From positions 9,920,001 through 9,984,000 of the forward strand of contig OZ022259.1 of the NCBI GenBank assembly GCA_963978905.1: a DNA stretch of 64,000 nucleotides, given 5' to 3'. The stretch's first letter is position 1, and each line of letters starts with the position of its first letter. The notes below the pieces were generated by a model, which searched no databases, had not been told where the DNA came from, and saw only the letters and a program-made list of their open reading frames with translations. Source of the stretch: Trichostrongylus colubriformis. Taxonomy: Eukaryota; Nematoda; Chromadorea; Rhabditida; Trichostrongylidae. The translations under genes and the position numbers were made by a program. Shown here one piece after another: positions 47,101 through 58,917 of this stretch.

Positions 47101-50100
47101 TCATGAAGGCGAAGTAGCAATCATAGATTTGAGAGGACCGACTGGAGACTACATAAGCACACAAATGCAGCGCGCTCAAATCTCATTTCAGGCCTAATCA
47201 CTGCTGCAGTCTGCTCGGAGGGTTCACTGATCGCCAGCTTCAATTTTTGGGTCTTTTCGGCATTTTATTTCTCACAATCCATCTTGTGGCTTTACTACCG
47301 TCATTAATCCTTTGATTCTGCTGTTTTTCTCACACAAATGAGATGTGAGAGCATCTCCACGTACAACTACATCATCCGGCGACTCACCCTCTTCGATCGC
47401 ACAATTTCTCAACTGCTTCTTCGTAGCGGCTCGATAACATGCTACATTTCACCCTTGATTTTAAAACTGCCTAGCCCTGAAGGTGCTTATTTCACCGGCA
47501 TCAAAGAGCGCGCTCATTTATTCATTGCTATTCGAGAAGCTTCTACAAGTCGGGACTACACGACGGATTAATCCAAACAGGACGCCACTGCTTGTTGCCA
47601 CGTTTGCTTGTGGCTTCAACGTCCAATGCCGTCGCCATCCAATTATTCACCTCTTTCCACATCCCAAGGTTCCCTTTTGTTCACGACTAATCTAGCGAAT
47701 ATGTTTTTCAACATTCCCTATCCGACTGACGACTACCCCTCCACTCCAATAAGTATTAGAGTGATTAAAGAACCATAGTAGCAGTTGCAAAAGCAACTGA
47801 TAAATTCCTGCCCTAACAGCCAAGCAAATTCCACTCCGATTGATTACCTGTCACAAATCCATAACTGGAAAGTATAATAAATACGAAAGCAATATAATGT
47901 TGTGTAGCATTCCTAATGCACTGTAACATTTTTTAACACAACTTGATACCCAGCGTTCTTCTCAGATTCTCCAGAACGCAATAAGGCCGGCCTGCGTACT
48001 GATAGTGCCATATTGGACCCTCGTTATGGGGTGTGTGCACTTATGACGGAAAATCGCTCCGCGGCGTCGTGTTCGCGGAGCCATCAGTACGACCTGCCGA
48101 ATAGATTACCCTTAGGAACCCGGGAGAGCGTGCCTGCTTCACATCTGCACTTCCACCCATGCCACACTGCCTCCTATACCCATACCACCCTGCCTCCTCC
48201 ACTTATGCCACACTGCTTTGTTTGAAGGCTGCCATGCCCTGCCACTGATACTCGCACCCGCCGAGCCGTTCCTCGCGCGCACCCGCGCGAAATCCGTCAT
48301 AAGCGCACACACCCCACAACATCGCGCTTTTGATCTGGGTATCTTTAGCGATTATCGCTTCTACCTCGACTGTTCGTTTCAAAGCGATTATTTTTTCTTA
48401 TCTTCCTCTTTCTCCCGACCCTTCCCGATTACTTCGAAAACCACTAACCTCACAGTAATCTTTCTTGAATCATGACGTATTTTTTGTTTTCACGTTCTTC
48501 ACCTTAGAATATTGCATGTATTCCAATAATTCATTAGAACTCGGACATGAATTAATCTACTTCGACAACTGCCGCATTGCCAACACATGTGTGTCGTGTT
48601 CACTGCTCAAAATAGAACCTCATTGAATTTCCTATTTGTCGCATAGGATCTCTTTAACATAATCACTTCTGTGAGAAGGCAAAAAAATCCATAATCCCCA
48701 TTTTATGCTATTTTTAGGCTTTTTTTCGGAAGTCCCTTTTTGAAAGGGCATCTTGAAGTAATGAAAAAATGTTAATGGAGATACTTGTATGCAGTTGTAC
48801 TCGCAAACCTTTGTGTGAAATGTGAATCAGGCTGAGTTACAGTACCACAAAGTCACGGCCCGGGTGGGCGGAGAATCCTAGCAAGTGCCCTCCTCGTCGT
48901 CCGCCAGAGTCGGAGACGCATTGTAGGTGCAGAAAGTTACGAAAGTTACGTAAGCAGTGCCACTCTTCGTTCCAAACTGCGTCGAACGACGGGACGGATA
49001 GTTTTCTGCTGTCGAGTTCTCTGGAGAGCGGTATGGTTGTCTTGCTCGACCTCTTATGCGCTCCAGGAATACCTGAGTACCCACCCCGTTTTTTTAGTTT
49101 TCAGCAGCATCATTCTCTAATCAATAAGTTGTAGGGACCCGCGAGGACACCTCACGCATGATGATGGCTCTTTTTCTTCGGACTTATTGATGCCAACTTC
49201 TGTCGTCCTTTCTTATTCTTTGGCCTTCTTGTCCTGTCTTGTGCGCCTAACGTGTGGTTGATGCTCCTGCTCGGATAGTTCTTATCGGGTATCCACCTGA
49301 GAATACATTGCTATGCCTTTTTGTTTTGTTTGCCATCCCCCTAGATTGTTTGCTATATGGTAATTATTCTCCCGTGTATTTCGCTAATAAAATAGAAGTA
49401 TAAAGTAGCAGCCCGGATACTGAGAAGGCTGGTTAGTATTACATGTTCTAGTTTTTCGTGGAACTTCAGGTTTAATGAACTCCTCGCTTGAAGGCCCCTT
49501 AACTGATAGTGGTCGTCTGTGTCAAAGATGAATTCGTTCGTTGCAGGTTTAGTTGCTCACAAGCCCCAGTACTGTCGTATTTCCACGCTCCGAACTGGGT
49601 ACCAGGGTCTCGAGAAAACTCTTTTATCTACCTGAGGAGAAAAACCTTTATGCATCACTTTGTGGTTTCTCGGGAACGACACGTTGACCTCTCCTGATTT
49701 TTCTGTGGTTTGTCAATTACAGGGGGTGCCAAAAAAAGTAATTCTTTTCAGTAATTTCTCATTTTTCACTAAACTCCATGATAGCTTTCCGCACGAGCAG
49801 GATCGGGTGGATCTTACGAGTGAATTTGATGTGTCACCTCAACTCGCCAAAATCCGAAATTTCGCCGCTCTCATTCATAACCTTGCTAAGGTTTGTTCAC
49901 TCTGGAAACTTGAGTAGATTCGTACTGGGTGGTGTTCTTAAACATTCCGCTTTCTCCGGGTCGCTAACGCCCTTCGTTTCCAAGAACCAGAACGTGCCAT
50001 AAACATTGAAACCCCAACGGGGCGGGTTTGAGGCATGAAAAATGACACTTCGGATCATAGCAAAATTGTCCAAGCAGCGAGAGCTCTGTGACTTCTATAA

Positions 50101-53100
50101 GCCGAAGGGTCAGTCCTCAGGAAGCTTCCCACGAGAAACGTATCACGGAAGCTGGCCCACGAGAAACCTACCACGGAAGCACGGGAGACCTACCACGGAA
50201 GCTGGCTCTGCTGTTTTAGGCGAACCTCAATGCCGTGAATGCTCTATACCCAGAATCTACCGACTGAGGCTCCATATTTTCATGACGGTGAATCAGTGAG
50301 CCTTAGCTCAATCTTACTTTTGAAGGAACATTGCAGGAATGGTTTGCCTGAAAACTTTTATCTCTTTCGTTACCCTCTCTCTTGTATGTACATTAGGCTC
50401 ATGTGAGCCGTGAGCAAAATTATTTTGGCACCCCCGTATTCCCTTTTCCAGAAACCTGACGGAATTCTTGATAAGCATATAATCAGGAGACAACTTTTCA
50501 TCTATCTAAGAAGCGCAACACTAGGTTGCTCTGAATTGGTGTGCTTTCAAATTTCGATAATGTAAATGCACGAAACCAGCCACAACTTCCTTTTCATGTG
50601 AAAAGCGAGTAAAATTAGCTCCAAACCGGAGCAAATACCATAATATAAGAGTAGGTCGCAGCATTATTCTCTTCATTTTTCCAATTGGGGTTCATACAGG
50701 ACACCTTTTACTACTGCAGATCCCAAGTTTGCGCTCTCATCTTATCGATCTACTGGCATTTTCAACAAGCCCAGTTCAAGCAGTGTTGAGCTCAGAAAAT
50801 TAGCTGCACTGTCACGACCCCCTTCCCTCTGGAGGGTTCGCTTTCTCCCTCCCTCATCTGAAGGTTTTCCCACGCAAATATTTATCCTATCTAAAAAAAG
50901 GTGAATAGATTGAATGCTTTCGAAATTTCTAGGAAATTCACTCATTGCATTGCATTAGTTCTTTCTGCCTGCTCCCCAGACGCTAAATTCATTACAACCC
51001 TCCTCTCTCATGTTGGCGTTCACTTGACAAATAGTACCTCCCCTCCCCAAAGGGCCACACATAGCTCTTCTTTCAAAGAATCCTCGAATAAGGTTTGCCC
51101 CTAATTCCTGGTAACTTTTCATCCGACTGAATGGCTCATTACAACGCAGCCGTTTGTTCGAGAAGTTTATCTTATGTTCCCCGAGGAAATTAAAGAACGG
51201 ACGCTTTCTTTTCAACCTACCGTATTCCCCAAAATGTGGAGCCTATATGAGATTTCTCAGCAAAGAAACCAAATACAGTAGCGCTCAAAAGTCTTCGGCG
51301 ACATGGTTTTTCAGCTGTCAACTTTTTTCTACTGAACCAATCCGAGCGAATTTGTAGTATGTTTTACCTGAGGGTACTGCATATGGGATGTATTGCAGTG
51401 ACACTAAACGGTAAAAGATGCGTGGTTATATACAAGTTTTTGCTATGACACCACCTTTTCCGGGTTCCCATGCTTACTACTCCCATGCCCTTGCGTAGTA
51501 GCAAATATACAAAGTAGGTTTGGGCACAACATACTAAAATTTTGCCCAGTTTGTTCCAGCAGGAAAAAAGTTATGGTAAAAAAAGCATTTGGCCGAAGAC
51601 TTTTGAGCGCTACTGTATGTAAGTCCACAACACTCAATTTGGGACTAACCTTTAGCGAAGGTTAAGACTCCTTTCGTTGCCATTGAATGGTTCTAGTCCA
51701 GTGACTTCAACTTTATCTATAGTAACATGTCCCCGACTTTCTCTTCTCGAGTTCATCCGAGCTAGCAATCGAACTACGGCTTGACTCCGATTCGTCAAAA
51801 TTCAAAAAATGGGTGCTGCGCGATTCTTCGGAACAGCCATGCACGACCGCATTTTTCACAGGTCGTCTTCCAGAGATTGAGAGAGCTGCAGGTTGAAGCC
51901 CTCAATCGTCCGTCATTTTTATCAGATCTAGCCCTGTCAACTTTTGAAGATTTCGCACAATGTAAATCATTCGATTTTATCAAAGTGGGATGTGCAAATA
52001 TGTATCAAGTTGCCAAAAGATCATAAAACGATTGGTGATCATTTTGTGGGAGAAGATGAGTTCTGAGCTTTGTGCTAATCTTCCAAAGGTAGAAAGGCGA
52101 AGACCAGCCGAAATGACAACGCAGTGACTTACAATGATCCTTGCCTCACAATTCAGTGATCTCATCATCCCTTTATGTAACTTTCCTTTTGTTTACCTGC
52201 AGAAAAACGAAAATTGCAGAATTTCAGTGGATTTGAAAGTGATTTGGTGGAGCACGTAGTTACTTGCGAGTGCCTTTCCCTCATTTCAGGCACTAATTTC
52301 CGACTCATCTATTAAAAGGGAAATAATAAATCGAATCACAAATCCACGAAGGGATGAATAAAAAGGCGCTTCAAAAATCACAGTCACATCATTCTTAATT
52401 GCCCTCTGATTCGCACTCGATTTCACCTTGTTCTTTTGTTACAGGTCCCGAGTTCTTTCGTTCCCATAGAAACATTTGTGCACCAAACTCTTCATCCACG
52501 CGGTCTTGCACATGCTTAAATGTGGCATGTCATCGATTTCCTAGCCATCATAGCCCGGCTATTTGATTTGTTTTATCTTTACATCCTATTCTCACCGTTT
52601 ACCACATCGTATCGAGTGGTCTGTGACTCCACGTAATCTACACCTTAACTCATAATCGACCACTGAACCTTAATGACTTGCTTTTGCCTTCTTAATCTAC
52701 CACGAACGATTCAAAAAATGCGAGTAGAATTGAAGAGGCAATAGATTTGTGAGATTTTATGGAATTCTGAAATGTTGAAAAAGTCTGAGATGAGAAAAAT
52801 TAATGAAGCGCTTCGTGTCGTTTCTTTTTCGTAAAGCGCCACGCACCTCGCATTCAGTTAGAAGCTTAATGGTGATCCTGGAGTGGTGTTTCCAATCTTT
52901 CGTGTCACTTTCTGCACGCCGGCTTGTTTCGTTCAATTACAAGCCTTTATGGCTTATCGAAATTTTTATTGGAGATCATTTTCAGAGTTTTTAGTTAAAG
53001 TATCCACCCTGCCTTACTCAGCTGAGATATTTGTTTCACTTGAAGACAGTATTACGGGCAATGTGGTAATGGAGAAATCCCTACAAGAAGTCACTCACAT

Positions 53101-56100
53101 GGTAATCCTGGGCCTAAGAAGGCTACCTGTGGCAAATCCCGGTAAAAAAGCGCCACTCCAAGCTGTAGAAACGCCGCAAAACGCCGCAACCGCCCATCTG
53201 TCCCACCTCTTGATGAGTCGATCCCGCCTCCGGATTACGTAATTCCCGATTGACTGGGTTGGGAACGGCCAAGGAGATGCGGCAGGACCGAAGGTTTTGC
53301 GGGGCGCTTTCCAGTTTTAGCTTGAAGTCTAAAAAATAAATGTTGTCGTATTTCTAAGCATTTCCTTGTGTTTACTTATCAACATGCCAATGGAAAAGTA
53401 GATCAGACTACCCGCCTCTTGACGGACAGGTCGTCCGCGTCGAGAATCAACAGTGGAAGGGGGTCCTAGTTCTCGGGTTTTTGGCCAATTCCATCCGTTG
53501 TTTGTTCACTGTCCTGTTACTAGGCATCTCGACTTTCACATTCACTACTTCTTTTACTTTTCGTCCGATTTTCCCCAAACGCTGCCTGCCTTTAATAGAT
53601 GTGCCACACCCTCCAATCCACTCAGAAAAGTGACATAAATGAGTGCGGTTTGGCGTACACCGTAACTCAAGGCCCAGCCAATATCAAATCGAGTCACTGT
53701 CTACAGTTCGGAAGAGAGAAAGCCTTCATTGATCCGAGCGGGCCATTACAAAGGATTGATGCCTGCATCATGCGATCGAGGGCGACGTCTGCTGTAATAC
53801 ATCAACTCCGCTAGTTTTTGTATAAGAATCACAATTTTGCGGAGCGTAAACACCATCGTAATACAGCTCTTGACCGAGCAAACAGGCACTCTTCTTGGAG
53901 GTGAGGTGGCGGTTTCAAGACAACCAAAAGTTTTCCATATGTTGGCAAAAAAGTGTCAAGTAAATTTTCTCAGACGTTACTTCTTGATTTGATTCTCAAC
54001 TTTTCCAATGAAATTTTCTGCAAATCAGATATGCTGTTCTGCTGCTTGCCTTTTTCAGCAAATCAACCCCTTACATCGTCAGCATTTCGTCTCTGATGCT
54101 TCAAGCAAAACTCAATTGAAACCATGTCAATACCCAGTGCAGAAGTCGGACATATGGCATAAAGTGCATGTCACGGCCACCCGTTTCTAGGGCGTGTCAT
54201 CTACACAATATCGCACTGCATGCACGAACCCCAGCTGTCTTACCCAGTAATGCATTCAATTGTGAATCAGTTCTTCTACACTCTAATCTCATTCTCTACT
54301 TCTCCACCCCACCCCGCCCAAATCGATAGGAGAAACTTGCAAAGTTAATTTAGAAGTTTCCAGAGGTCGGAACTGCGAAGATTCTCACATCGCTCGAAGG
54401 AACTTCTGCTTTTGCTCACTGACATCGACATTTCTCGGGGGGTCATCCATAAGGTTTTTCATGTGCCTTCTCTATCCCGTTACCATGTCAACGCAACGAA
54501 ATGCTCCATTCGAAATTATAGCTTGCCTTTACATTTTGATTTTTTGGTAAAAAAATAATTCGAAGGGTGTCTGTCTTTTCTCACGAATCTCACGACGGAT
54601 CGCATCATCCGTTATTTCTTTGTTTTTGCCTATTCTCACTACTATACTCAATATCTGGATGAGCAAATACTCAAATATTCGTTCTAACCCTTTTTCTAGT
54701 GAGCCATGCATATGACTTCCATCCGGTTTGCAGTGATGTCTGTGTACGCAGTAAGCTTATGCGTATAATGGCAATTCCCGGTGGAGAAATTCGAGATTTT
54801 AATTTTTCTTCATGAGTCTGGTGGTCGTATAAGGTTCCACTGAGGGCTTGTCTACGCAGGTTGGACTATTCGATCTGTTGAGCATGAAAATGGTATCTGC
54901 GCCTCTTTCCACAGTCTCAGCTACGCTTTGGAAATGGCAAGTGAGACTGACATTTGGTTTAAATTCATCAAACTTTCTTACTTCTAGGCCCATGCACCCC
55001 TTCATCCATAAAATGAATTGTGGATGAGACGTACAGTGGAAAACGGTGCTACTCTCATAAGTCGGGAACTAGCTATGGGTGAACTCCTGCTCAAGCCAAT
55101 CAAGGTTGATAGGTTGGTACCAGACCTGTTGGGAAGGACTGCCACCTGTACATAGAGTGGCTCCACAAAACATCGCATACGCCCAACCGCATTTATATGA
55201 TAACACGTTTTTGAATGGAAGTAGAAAGCGGGGCGCATCTTAGAAGCGATTATCAACATCGAACTCTTTCTCCATTATTCAAGTTGATTCTGAATACTCC
55301 CGACATCCCAGTACCCTTGAATACACCAAGAAATAATCTGATTCCAACCAGTCACTGTATAGCAAGCGAAGAGATGTAGCGTTGAATGACCCTCCTTGGT
55401 GTACAGATATGACAGCGAATCGCGTGCCGGCCCGCGGCGAGCGGTGCGGCGAATGCGAGTGCCAGTGGCGGGGCATGGCAACCTTCAAGCGAGACAGTGT
55501 GGCATGGGTGGAAGCGCAGATGTGACGCAGCCACGCTCTGCCGCGCTCCCGAAAGCAATCGATTCGTGAGTCATACAGGTGGCGCCGTGAGTGAAACGCC
55601 GCGAAGCGATTCGCTGTCATACCTGCACACACCCCACCCTCTTAACAGGAGCGATCACCATTCACAACGGTGATATTATGAATCCTCTCAACAGTGTCAT
55701 AATAGCGCACTAGAGCGAGACGCTAGCGAATTCGCAATCGCGGCCTGTCGCAATTGCTGTCTCTTCAAACATTCTCCACAGGTTTCAGTAATTGATTACC
55801 AAGTGACATCTAATATTATATATTGGTTATAGTCAGTAACCGAGCAAAGAAGCTCCTATCACGATGGTAAATAAGTATGACTACATATGGCTTTAGCGTC
55901 CAGTTTTTGAGAGAAATTTCGAATTTAAACAAAGAGAATTTAATCAATACAGGTACGCGTTGCAAAAAAAACTATAAAGAAAGTAACTCACTCAGCATCA
56001 GCGAAAAACGCGTCGATAATCCGTTGACCAAGTGGGTTTTGCTGTAATTCGACGATGCTCTGGAAGTCGATCTCCGTCAAAAAGTGCTCGTTTGTCTCCT

Positions 56101-56163
56101 TGTCACGATGCGTGGCCAGTGATAGAAATCGTTTGTAAAGCGTCACTATACCACTGCGGGACA
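38125..56163 (-). CDS. Calcineurin-B homologous (CHP-type) EF-hand protein, 5' exon missing
   Basis: By family, CHPs are myristoylated Ca2+-binding cofactors of Na+/H+ exchangers and regulators of trafficking. C. elegans relatives include PBO-1 and CHPF-1; I cannot tell which is the orthologue. Exons found: 56163-55992, 46680-46565, 46327-46257, 39613-39500 and 38178-38125 (TAA), all phase-compatible, giving about 174 residues against about 195 for human CHP1. The N-terminal half has degenerate EF-hands (NPLGQRIIDAFF, then FRDFVKVLSHFRP). The C-terminal half has two canonical loops: DLNKSGTITKDE and DKDGDGCITFVE. It ends EKTDIEQKMSFRFLT, close to the CHP family terminus. The first exon (about 20 residues, ending in phase 1) was not found; a possible MGKSRS start is at 61,112-61,093. 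Introns of 9.3, 6.6 and 1.3 kb are full of mobile elements. The gene is convergent with the GTPase gene, stop codons 222 bases apart. Confidence 0.9.
38567..38899. repeat. Tandem duplication, two units of about 165-169 bases
   Basis: Units start at 38,567 and 38,736 with GAAGTATTTG and run through AGAGTCAGCTCA(C/G)TGCGGCC, GGCACCGGCAACTCGGGCTG and GCGAGTGCCGCAGACGGCTG. Identity is high. They lie in the last intron of the CHP gene, next to the RTE remnant. Confidence 0.8.
38946..39320 (+). mobile_element. Decayed 3' end of an RTE-type non-LTR retrotransposon
   Basis: One frame reads MFDSIVLPEFYYAAETW, then LKRCLLRFNRF. About 39,160 the match continues in another frame as LRDPMEHITKADW, then DRYTKRTVEYIHR. 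This is the conserved C-terminal region of RTE reverse-transcriptase polyproteins common in nematodes (recalled family pattern: LPALCYAAETW, RDPAEYISKAKHRWAGH). Frameshifted and fragmentary, so non-functional. Confidence 0.75.
40925..41388. mobile_element. Long foldback element, about 464 bases
   Basis: Arms of roughly 200 bases are inverted: ACAAGGGAAGGTATTTTACT at the left and GTGAAATACCTTCCTTGT at the right, continuing through CCATGGAACTTTGAAATGAG and GCATTCTGAAGCGAGTTACG. The central spacer is short. No target duplication was recognised. Confidence 0.75.
42079..42235. mobile_element. Truncated family C element (left part)
   Basis: AGGAACGTCCACAGAAGAAT, then TATCCATATATTTATATTTA, GGGCTGCATGCAAAGCTTCA and GGCTAAGATACAGTACCACA, the family order. 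The right half is missing. Confidence 0.6.
43402..43825. mobile_element. Palindromic element, family C, intact with TTAA duplication
   Basis: AGGAATCGTCCACGGAAAAT at the left and TTTTCCATGGACGATTCCT at the right. Almost the whole 424 bases form one hairpin, including the central GTCTGAGACGCGTTGTAGGG region. TTAA flanks both sides (43,398-43,401 and 43,826-43,829). The adjacent tandem unit keeps the uninterrupted site ACGCTTAAGCT at 43,965-43,975. Confidence 0.9.
43828..44066. repeat. Tandem duplication, about 143-base unit
   Basis: AAGCTTTGCAGGTTCAGAGA starts one unit (43,828-43,970) and AAGCTCTGCAGGTTCAGAGA the next (from 43,971). The tail of a preceding unit (GCTACATCCGCTCCTGAAGA) lies left of the family C element, at 43,370-43,401, so that element interrupted the array. 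Confidence 0.8.
44803..45089. mobile_element. Mutator-like MITE, subfamily A, perfect AACAATTCC duplication
   Basis: Ends GGGTGGGGGGGAATACGCCA and TGGCGTATTTACCCCCACCC are inverted, a diverged end sequence. The interior CGCGAGCGGCGCGGCGGGTG type matches the family. AACAATTCC flanks both sides exactly (44,794-44,802 and 45,090-45,098). Confidence 0.9.
45795..46011. mobile_element. Mutator-like MITE, subfamily A
   Basis: Inverted ends GGGTGTGTGCAGGTATAACG and CGTCGTATCTGCACACACCC. Flanks TAATATGTT and AAATACGTT agree at 7 of 9 positions, a worn 9-base duplication. Confidence 0.8.
46393..46557. mobile_element. Foldback element, family D, inside a 237-base CHP intron
   Basis: CTCCATTTTGAAGCACATGA and GGCGCTCCGAAATGGACTG are inverted ends; the interior is GAGTG-rich. 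It makes up most of the intron between CHP exons 46,680-46,565 and 46,327-46,257 and ends 7 bases from the GTGAGT donor. Confidence 0.75.
48029..48314. mobile_element. Mutator-like MITE, subfamily A
   Basis: Inverted ends GGGTGTGTGCACTTATGACG and CGTCATAAGCGCACACACCC. Longer than average, with an internal duplication of a CATGCCACACTGCCTCC-like motif (48,160-48,215). Flanking duplication not recognisable. Confidence 0.75.
48780..49085. mobile_element. Diverged, partial family C element
   Basis: GTGAATCAGGCTGAGTTACA, AGTACCACAAAGTC and GGTGGGCGGA follow the family C order, then CGTCGTCCGCC and ATTGTAGGTGCAGAAAGTTA. Terminal sequences are lost. Confidence 0.5.
49720..50436. mobile_element. Tc1/mariner-type non-autonomous element, TA flanks
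   Basis: Left end CAGGGGGTGCCAAAAAAAGT and right end ATTATTTTGGCACCCCCG are inverted; TA lies immediately outside each (49,718-49,719 and 50,437-50,438). CAGGGGTGCCAAAA-like ends with TA duplication are typical of this superfamily. 717 bases; no transposase frame survives. Confidence 0.8.
51276..51615. mobile_element. Tc1/mariner-type MITE, 24-base perfect ends
   Basis: Left end CAGTAGCGCTCAAAAGTCTT (24 bases in all) is perfectly inverted at the right (AAGACTTTTGAGCGCTACTG). TA flanks both sides (51,274-51,275 and 51,616-51,617). 340 bases, no coding capacity. Perfect ends suggest a fairly recent insertion. Confidence 0.88.
53048..53602 (+). repeat. Long dispersed repeat, family E, copy 2
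   Basis: Matches 12,096-12,640 over its length in the same orientation, with roughly 90% identity by eye, for example GTGGTAATGGAGAAATCCCT and CGCGTCGAGAATCAACAGTG. Confidence 0.8.
55398..55634. mobile_element. Mutator-like MITE, subfamily A, inverted interior
   Basis: Ends GGTGTACAGATATGACAGCG and CGCTGTCATACCTGCACACACCC are inverted. The interior runs opposite to most other copies. Flanks ACCCTCCTT and CACCCTCTT are similar but do not align cleanly. Confidence 0.75.
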
Positions 56164-56499
56164 CTGAAATAGCAGCTGTAAAAAACGCAGTGCGCCAATT
56201 TTCATTCCACTGTTGACTGTTCTCCAGTTAGAACTCAATCACAAAAAATCAATATTCACATCCTTATCAATTTAGTGCAGACACGAACATGCCGATCAAT
56301 ACATTGGAGACTGAGCAGTCGTACACTTCTCAAAATTTGAGCAACGATTTCATGCATGTCCCCCACACTTTGGATTTTCATGTTTTTTTAAAATCCAGAT
56401 GACAATCGCAGCTAGACTTTTGGCTTCAAATACATCCATCTCAATGACCACGCCTATTCCTTAGCGCTGTGCATTTAGGCTCATGAAAAATGCAATTCT

Positions 56500-57060
56500 G
56501 TGTCAAACTTGGAACATCGCATTGATTTTTTTATATCTACAGCAAGCCCTGCATCCAGCCATTTGCTTCCGAGGTGAAGCAATTTCGGTTGGCGATCGGG
56601 GATGTCAAATCGTATCAGAGTGATTAGTGCATGGTGTGGAGCAGGACCGCACCAAAAGTACATGCCTTTGAGGGCACCGGAAGGTGTAAGGAGAGAAGTA
56701 AAAACTGTGAATACATGTCGTCCAAATAAACCCTGCACTTCAGGAGACGCGAGATTTGGCGAAATTCCCACTGAAAAATGGCAGCTCGTGATTCTATCAC
56801 GATCCCACAGCATGCCGATTGTATGCAGTTCATCCGGCGGGGGAGCTACGTGCGAGGGTGGGACAACGCTCGCGGCCGGCTAACGTAGCCCCTCGTCGTC
56901 TGTAATCTTCCTTCGGCGAGCGAAGCAGAGGTGCGCGAAAGAAAAGAGGGTTCTAGGGTTCCTCTTGGATTTTTCACCATTTCATTTCGTTCTTCCTCTA
57001 CTGTGACACGGCTAAGCAAACCCACTCTCATATTCTACAACTGAAAGTGGTGGGCACGCT
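56500..57060 (-). repeat. Dispersed repeat, family G, copy 3
   Basis: On the minus strand it has GTGGGATCGTGATAGAATCA, GTGGGAATTTCGCC, CATGTATTCACAG and CTCCTTACACCTTCCGGTGC, parallel to 28,820-29,290. The extent is approximate. Confidence 0.5.
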
Positions 57061-57784
57061 TTTATGATTATCCATGAAAAGCAAAAGGTTCAACTACGGG
57101 AGTACGCGAAAGAAAATTTGAGTGGCCGCGTTTAGTGCGACGAGATGGTGCTAGATAAGGGCGCCGTACTGGTTTGGTCCCGAAACGATGACGCCTAGAA
57201 CAAGGAGTGAGCACTGTCATCGCTCTCAAACCCATCGGCTACGACGCGCATAGCTTGCACCAACGCATCGCATGTCGGACACCGCAACGCGAATACTCTG
57301 TCCTAATAGCACACACCTTTCAACTATGTACAACAAGTTACAAATCAAGGAAATAGCCAAAAACCCGGGAAATCTGGTCCCCTGATCGCCGATTTTGACG
57401 GCGGAGGTTTCAGCCTGTCACTCAGAAAGATGCGCATCTGCAATGTGCGGCGGTAATACACATTTACAGACATGTTCATCTGGAGGCGGAATGAAGGACG
57501 AGAACGAGCATGTAGTGAGAATTTACTAAATTGCTTCGAGCGTGCTTCAAGCCATGGAACGCGCTCATAAAAGCCTCTTTATTAAACAGCGAAGTTATCC
57601 TCCCCCATGGTATGGAATGAAAAGCAGCTCTGTGGGATGTATTATTTCTACGCTGGCCGAAAAACTAGAGATGTCTTGACCAACATGTTAAAATTGTGAA
57701 AAAAATCTCGGGTGGCACAATGCACATGTATGGCATACTAGAAAAAAAAACAGGTTAAAAAACTAACGTCAAAAAACATGTCAA

Positions 57785-58040
57785 AATAAGTGTTTCAGCG
57801 TTGATAAACCCTTTTGAGATGCGCCGCTCATTTTGGTTTCATTCAGAATCGTGGTGGCAAGTGATTGCGATTTGGCCTATACAGTGATGTGCAAATTACT
57901 GCTTTCATCCTCCCTGGATTCTGATACCAATTCACTGGCCTCGTAGGGGTGGAAGGCTTTGTTGATCGGACGGGCGTTGATGCGAGATTTCATCCCCGCA
58001 CCACAAAAGCCGAAGTGCGCGCTACTTTTCACTACACCAC
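57785..58040 (+). repeat. Dispersed repeat, family F
   Basis: CAGAATCGTGGTGGCAAGTG, ACCAATTCACTGGCCTCGTA, GGAAGGCTTTGTTGATCGGA and TTTCATCCCCGCACCACAAA in the family order. Confidence 0.55.
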
Positions 58041-58524
58041 TTTTGCTTACAAAAATAAATTATTACCAGAAAAAAACCAAGGACCTTTTCCAACTAAGCA
58101 CACGCTCGCCTTTGTCCCCCTAAGTGGTCTATTTCTCTCTGCAAGTGTTCGGTAACGCTGGGGTCCCCATAAATGGAACACTGCTCGTGGAAAGAATTGA
58201 AGAGAGCGAGAAATCAAGTAGATTCTATCACATTTCCGTGAGACAACCTTAGATAAAAATAATGAGTTCCGTCTAGAATAAAATAACTGGTAATCTCACA
58301 TATCGGTTCCAAGAAGTGCTCATAAAACTGCCGTAATTATCGCGGTGGACAGCTTGTCTCCTATTTCGAGGAGCGACTGAGTAAAAATGTTTTCGGGGAG
58401 CTTGTTAAGTCTGCTTATAGTGCATACGTCCGTCGGCAATCAACTACAGCGTTTTGCCATTCATCAAGGGCGTCGGGGTAATCGATAATTGCTTGTCTCA
58501 AAGCGTTGGAGAACTTCATTGCTC

Positions 58525-58917
58525 ATATATTGTTGTGCTTATATATGTTGTATTTGCCTCATAAGGACCGCATGCAAAGTTTCACGCGAAAAAGTGAGAA
58601 CTCGGCTAAGATACAGCTCCCCAAATCTAGACTGGGTGGGAGAGGCCTTCGAATAAAAGCCGCGTCTCGTCTTCTGCCGCGGCTGGGAACGGAGAGTGAC
58701 ACTGTTCACGTAACTTCCCGTTTCTACAATGTGTCTCCGACCGCGGCGGACGACGAGGTAGGACTAGCTCGGAGGCCCCGCCCATCCGGCCGAGATTTTG
58801 TGGTACTGTATCTTAGCCGGATTACTTTAGCCTCAAATTTTGCATGCGGCCCACATTAGGCGAATACAACATAAATATATGAGTAGCAGAAAACTCATTC
58901 TCCGTAGACTATTCCTT
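58525..58917. mobile_element. Palindromic element, family C, left end eroded
   Basis: ATATGTTGTATTTGCCTCAT and its mirror GGCGAATACAACATAAATAT bracket a G+C-rich centre (ACCGCGGCGGACGACGAGG). The right terminus TCCGTAGACTATTCCTTC is diverged; the left terminus is lost. Confidence 0.7.

Larger units (their letters stand above)
46681..55991. other. CHP intron 2 (as numbered from the located exons), 9.3 kb
   Basis: No exon was recognised. It contains elements at 48,029, 48,780, 49,720, 51,276, 53,048 and 55,398. From 46,750 to 48,000 and 51,620 to 53,040 I see nothing recognisable. Confidence 0.6.

Noticed and set aside
54799..55259. Pair of adjacent minus-strand frames that could be a split gene
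   Set aside because: No splice signals at the join and no family motif; could be an unidentified transposon remnant.
58419..58518. Short minus-strand frame starting MKFSNALRQAIIDYPDAL
   Set aside because: Only 34 codons with stops on both sides and no splice acceptor; composition looks coding-like but there is no supporting context.
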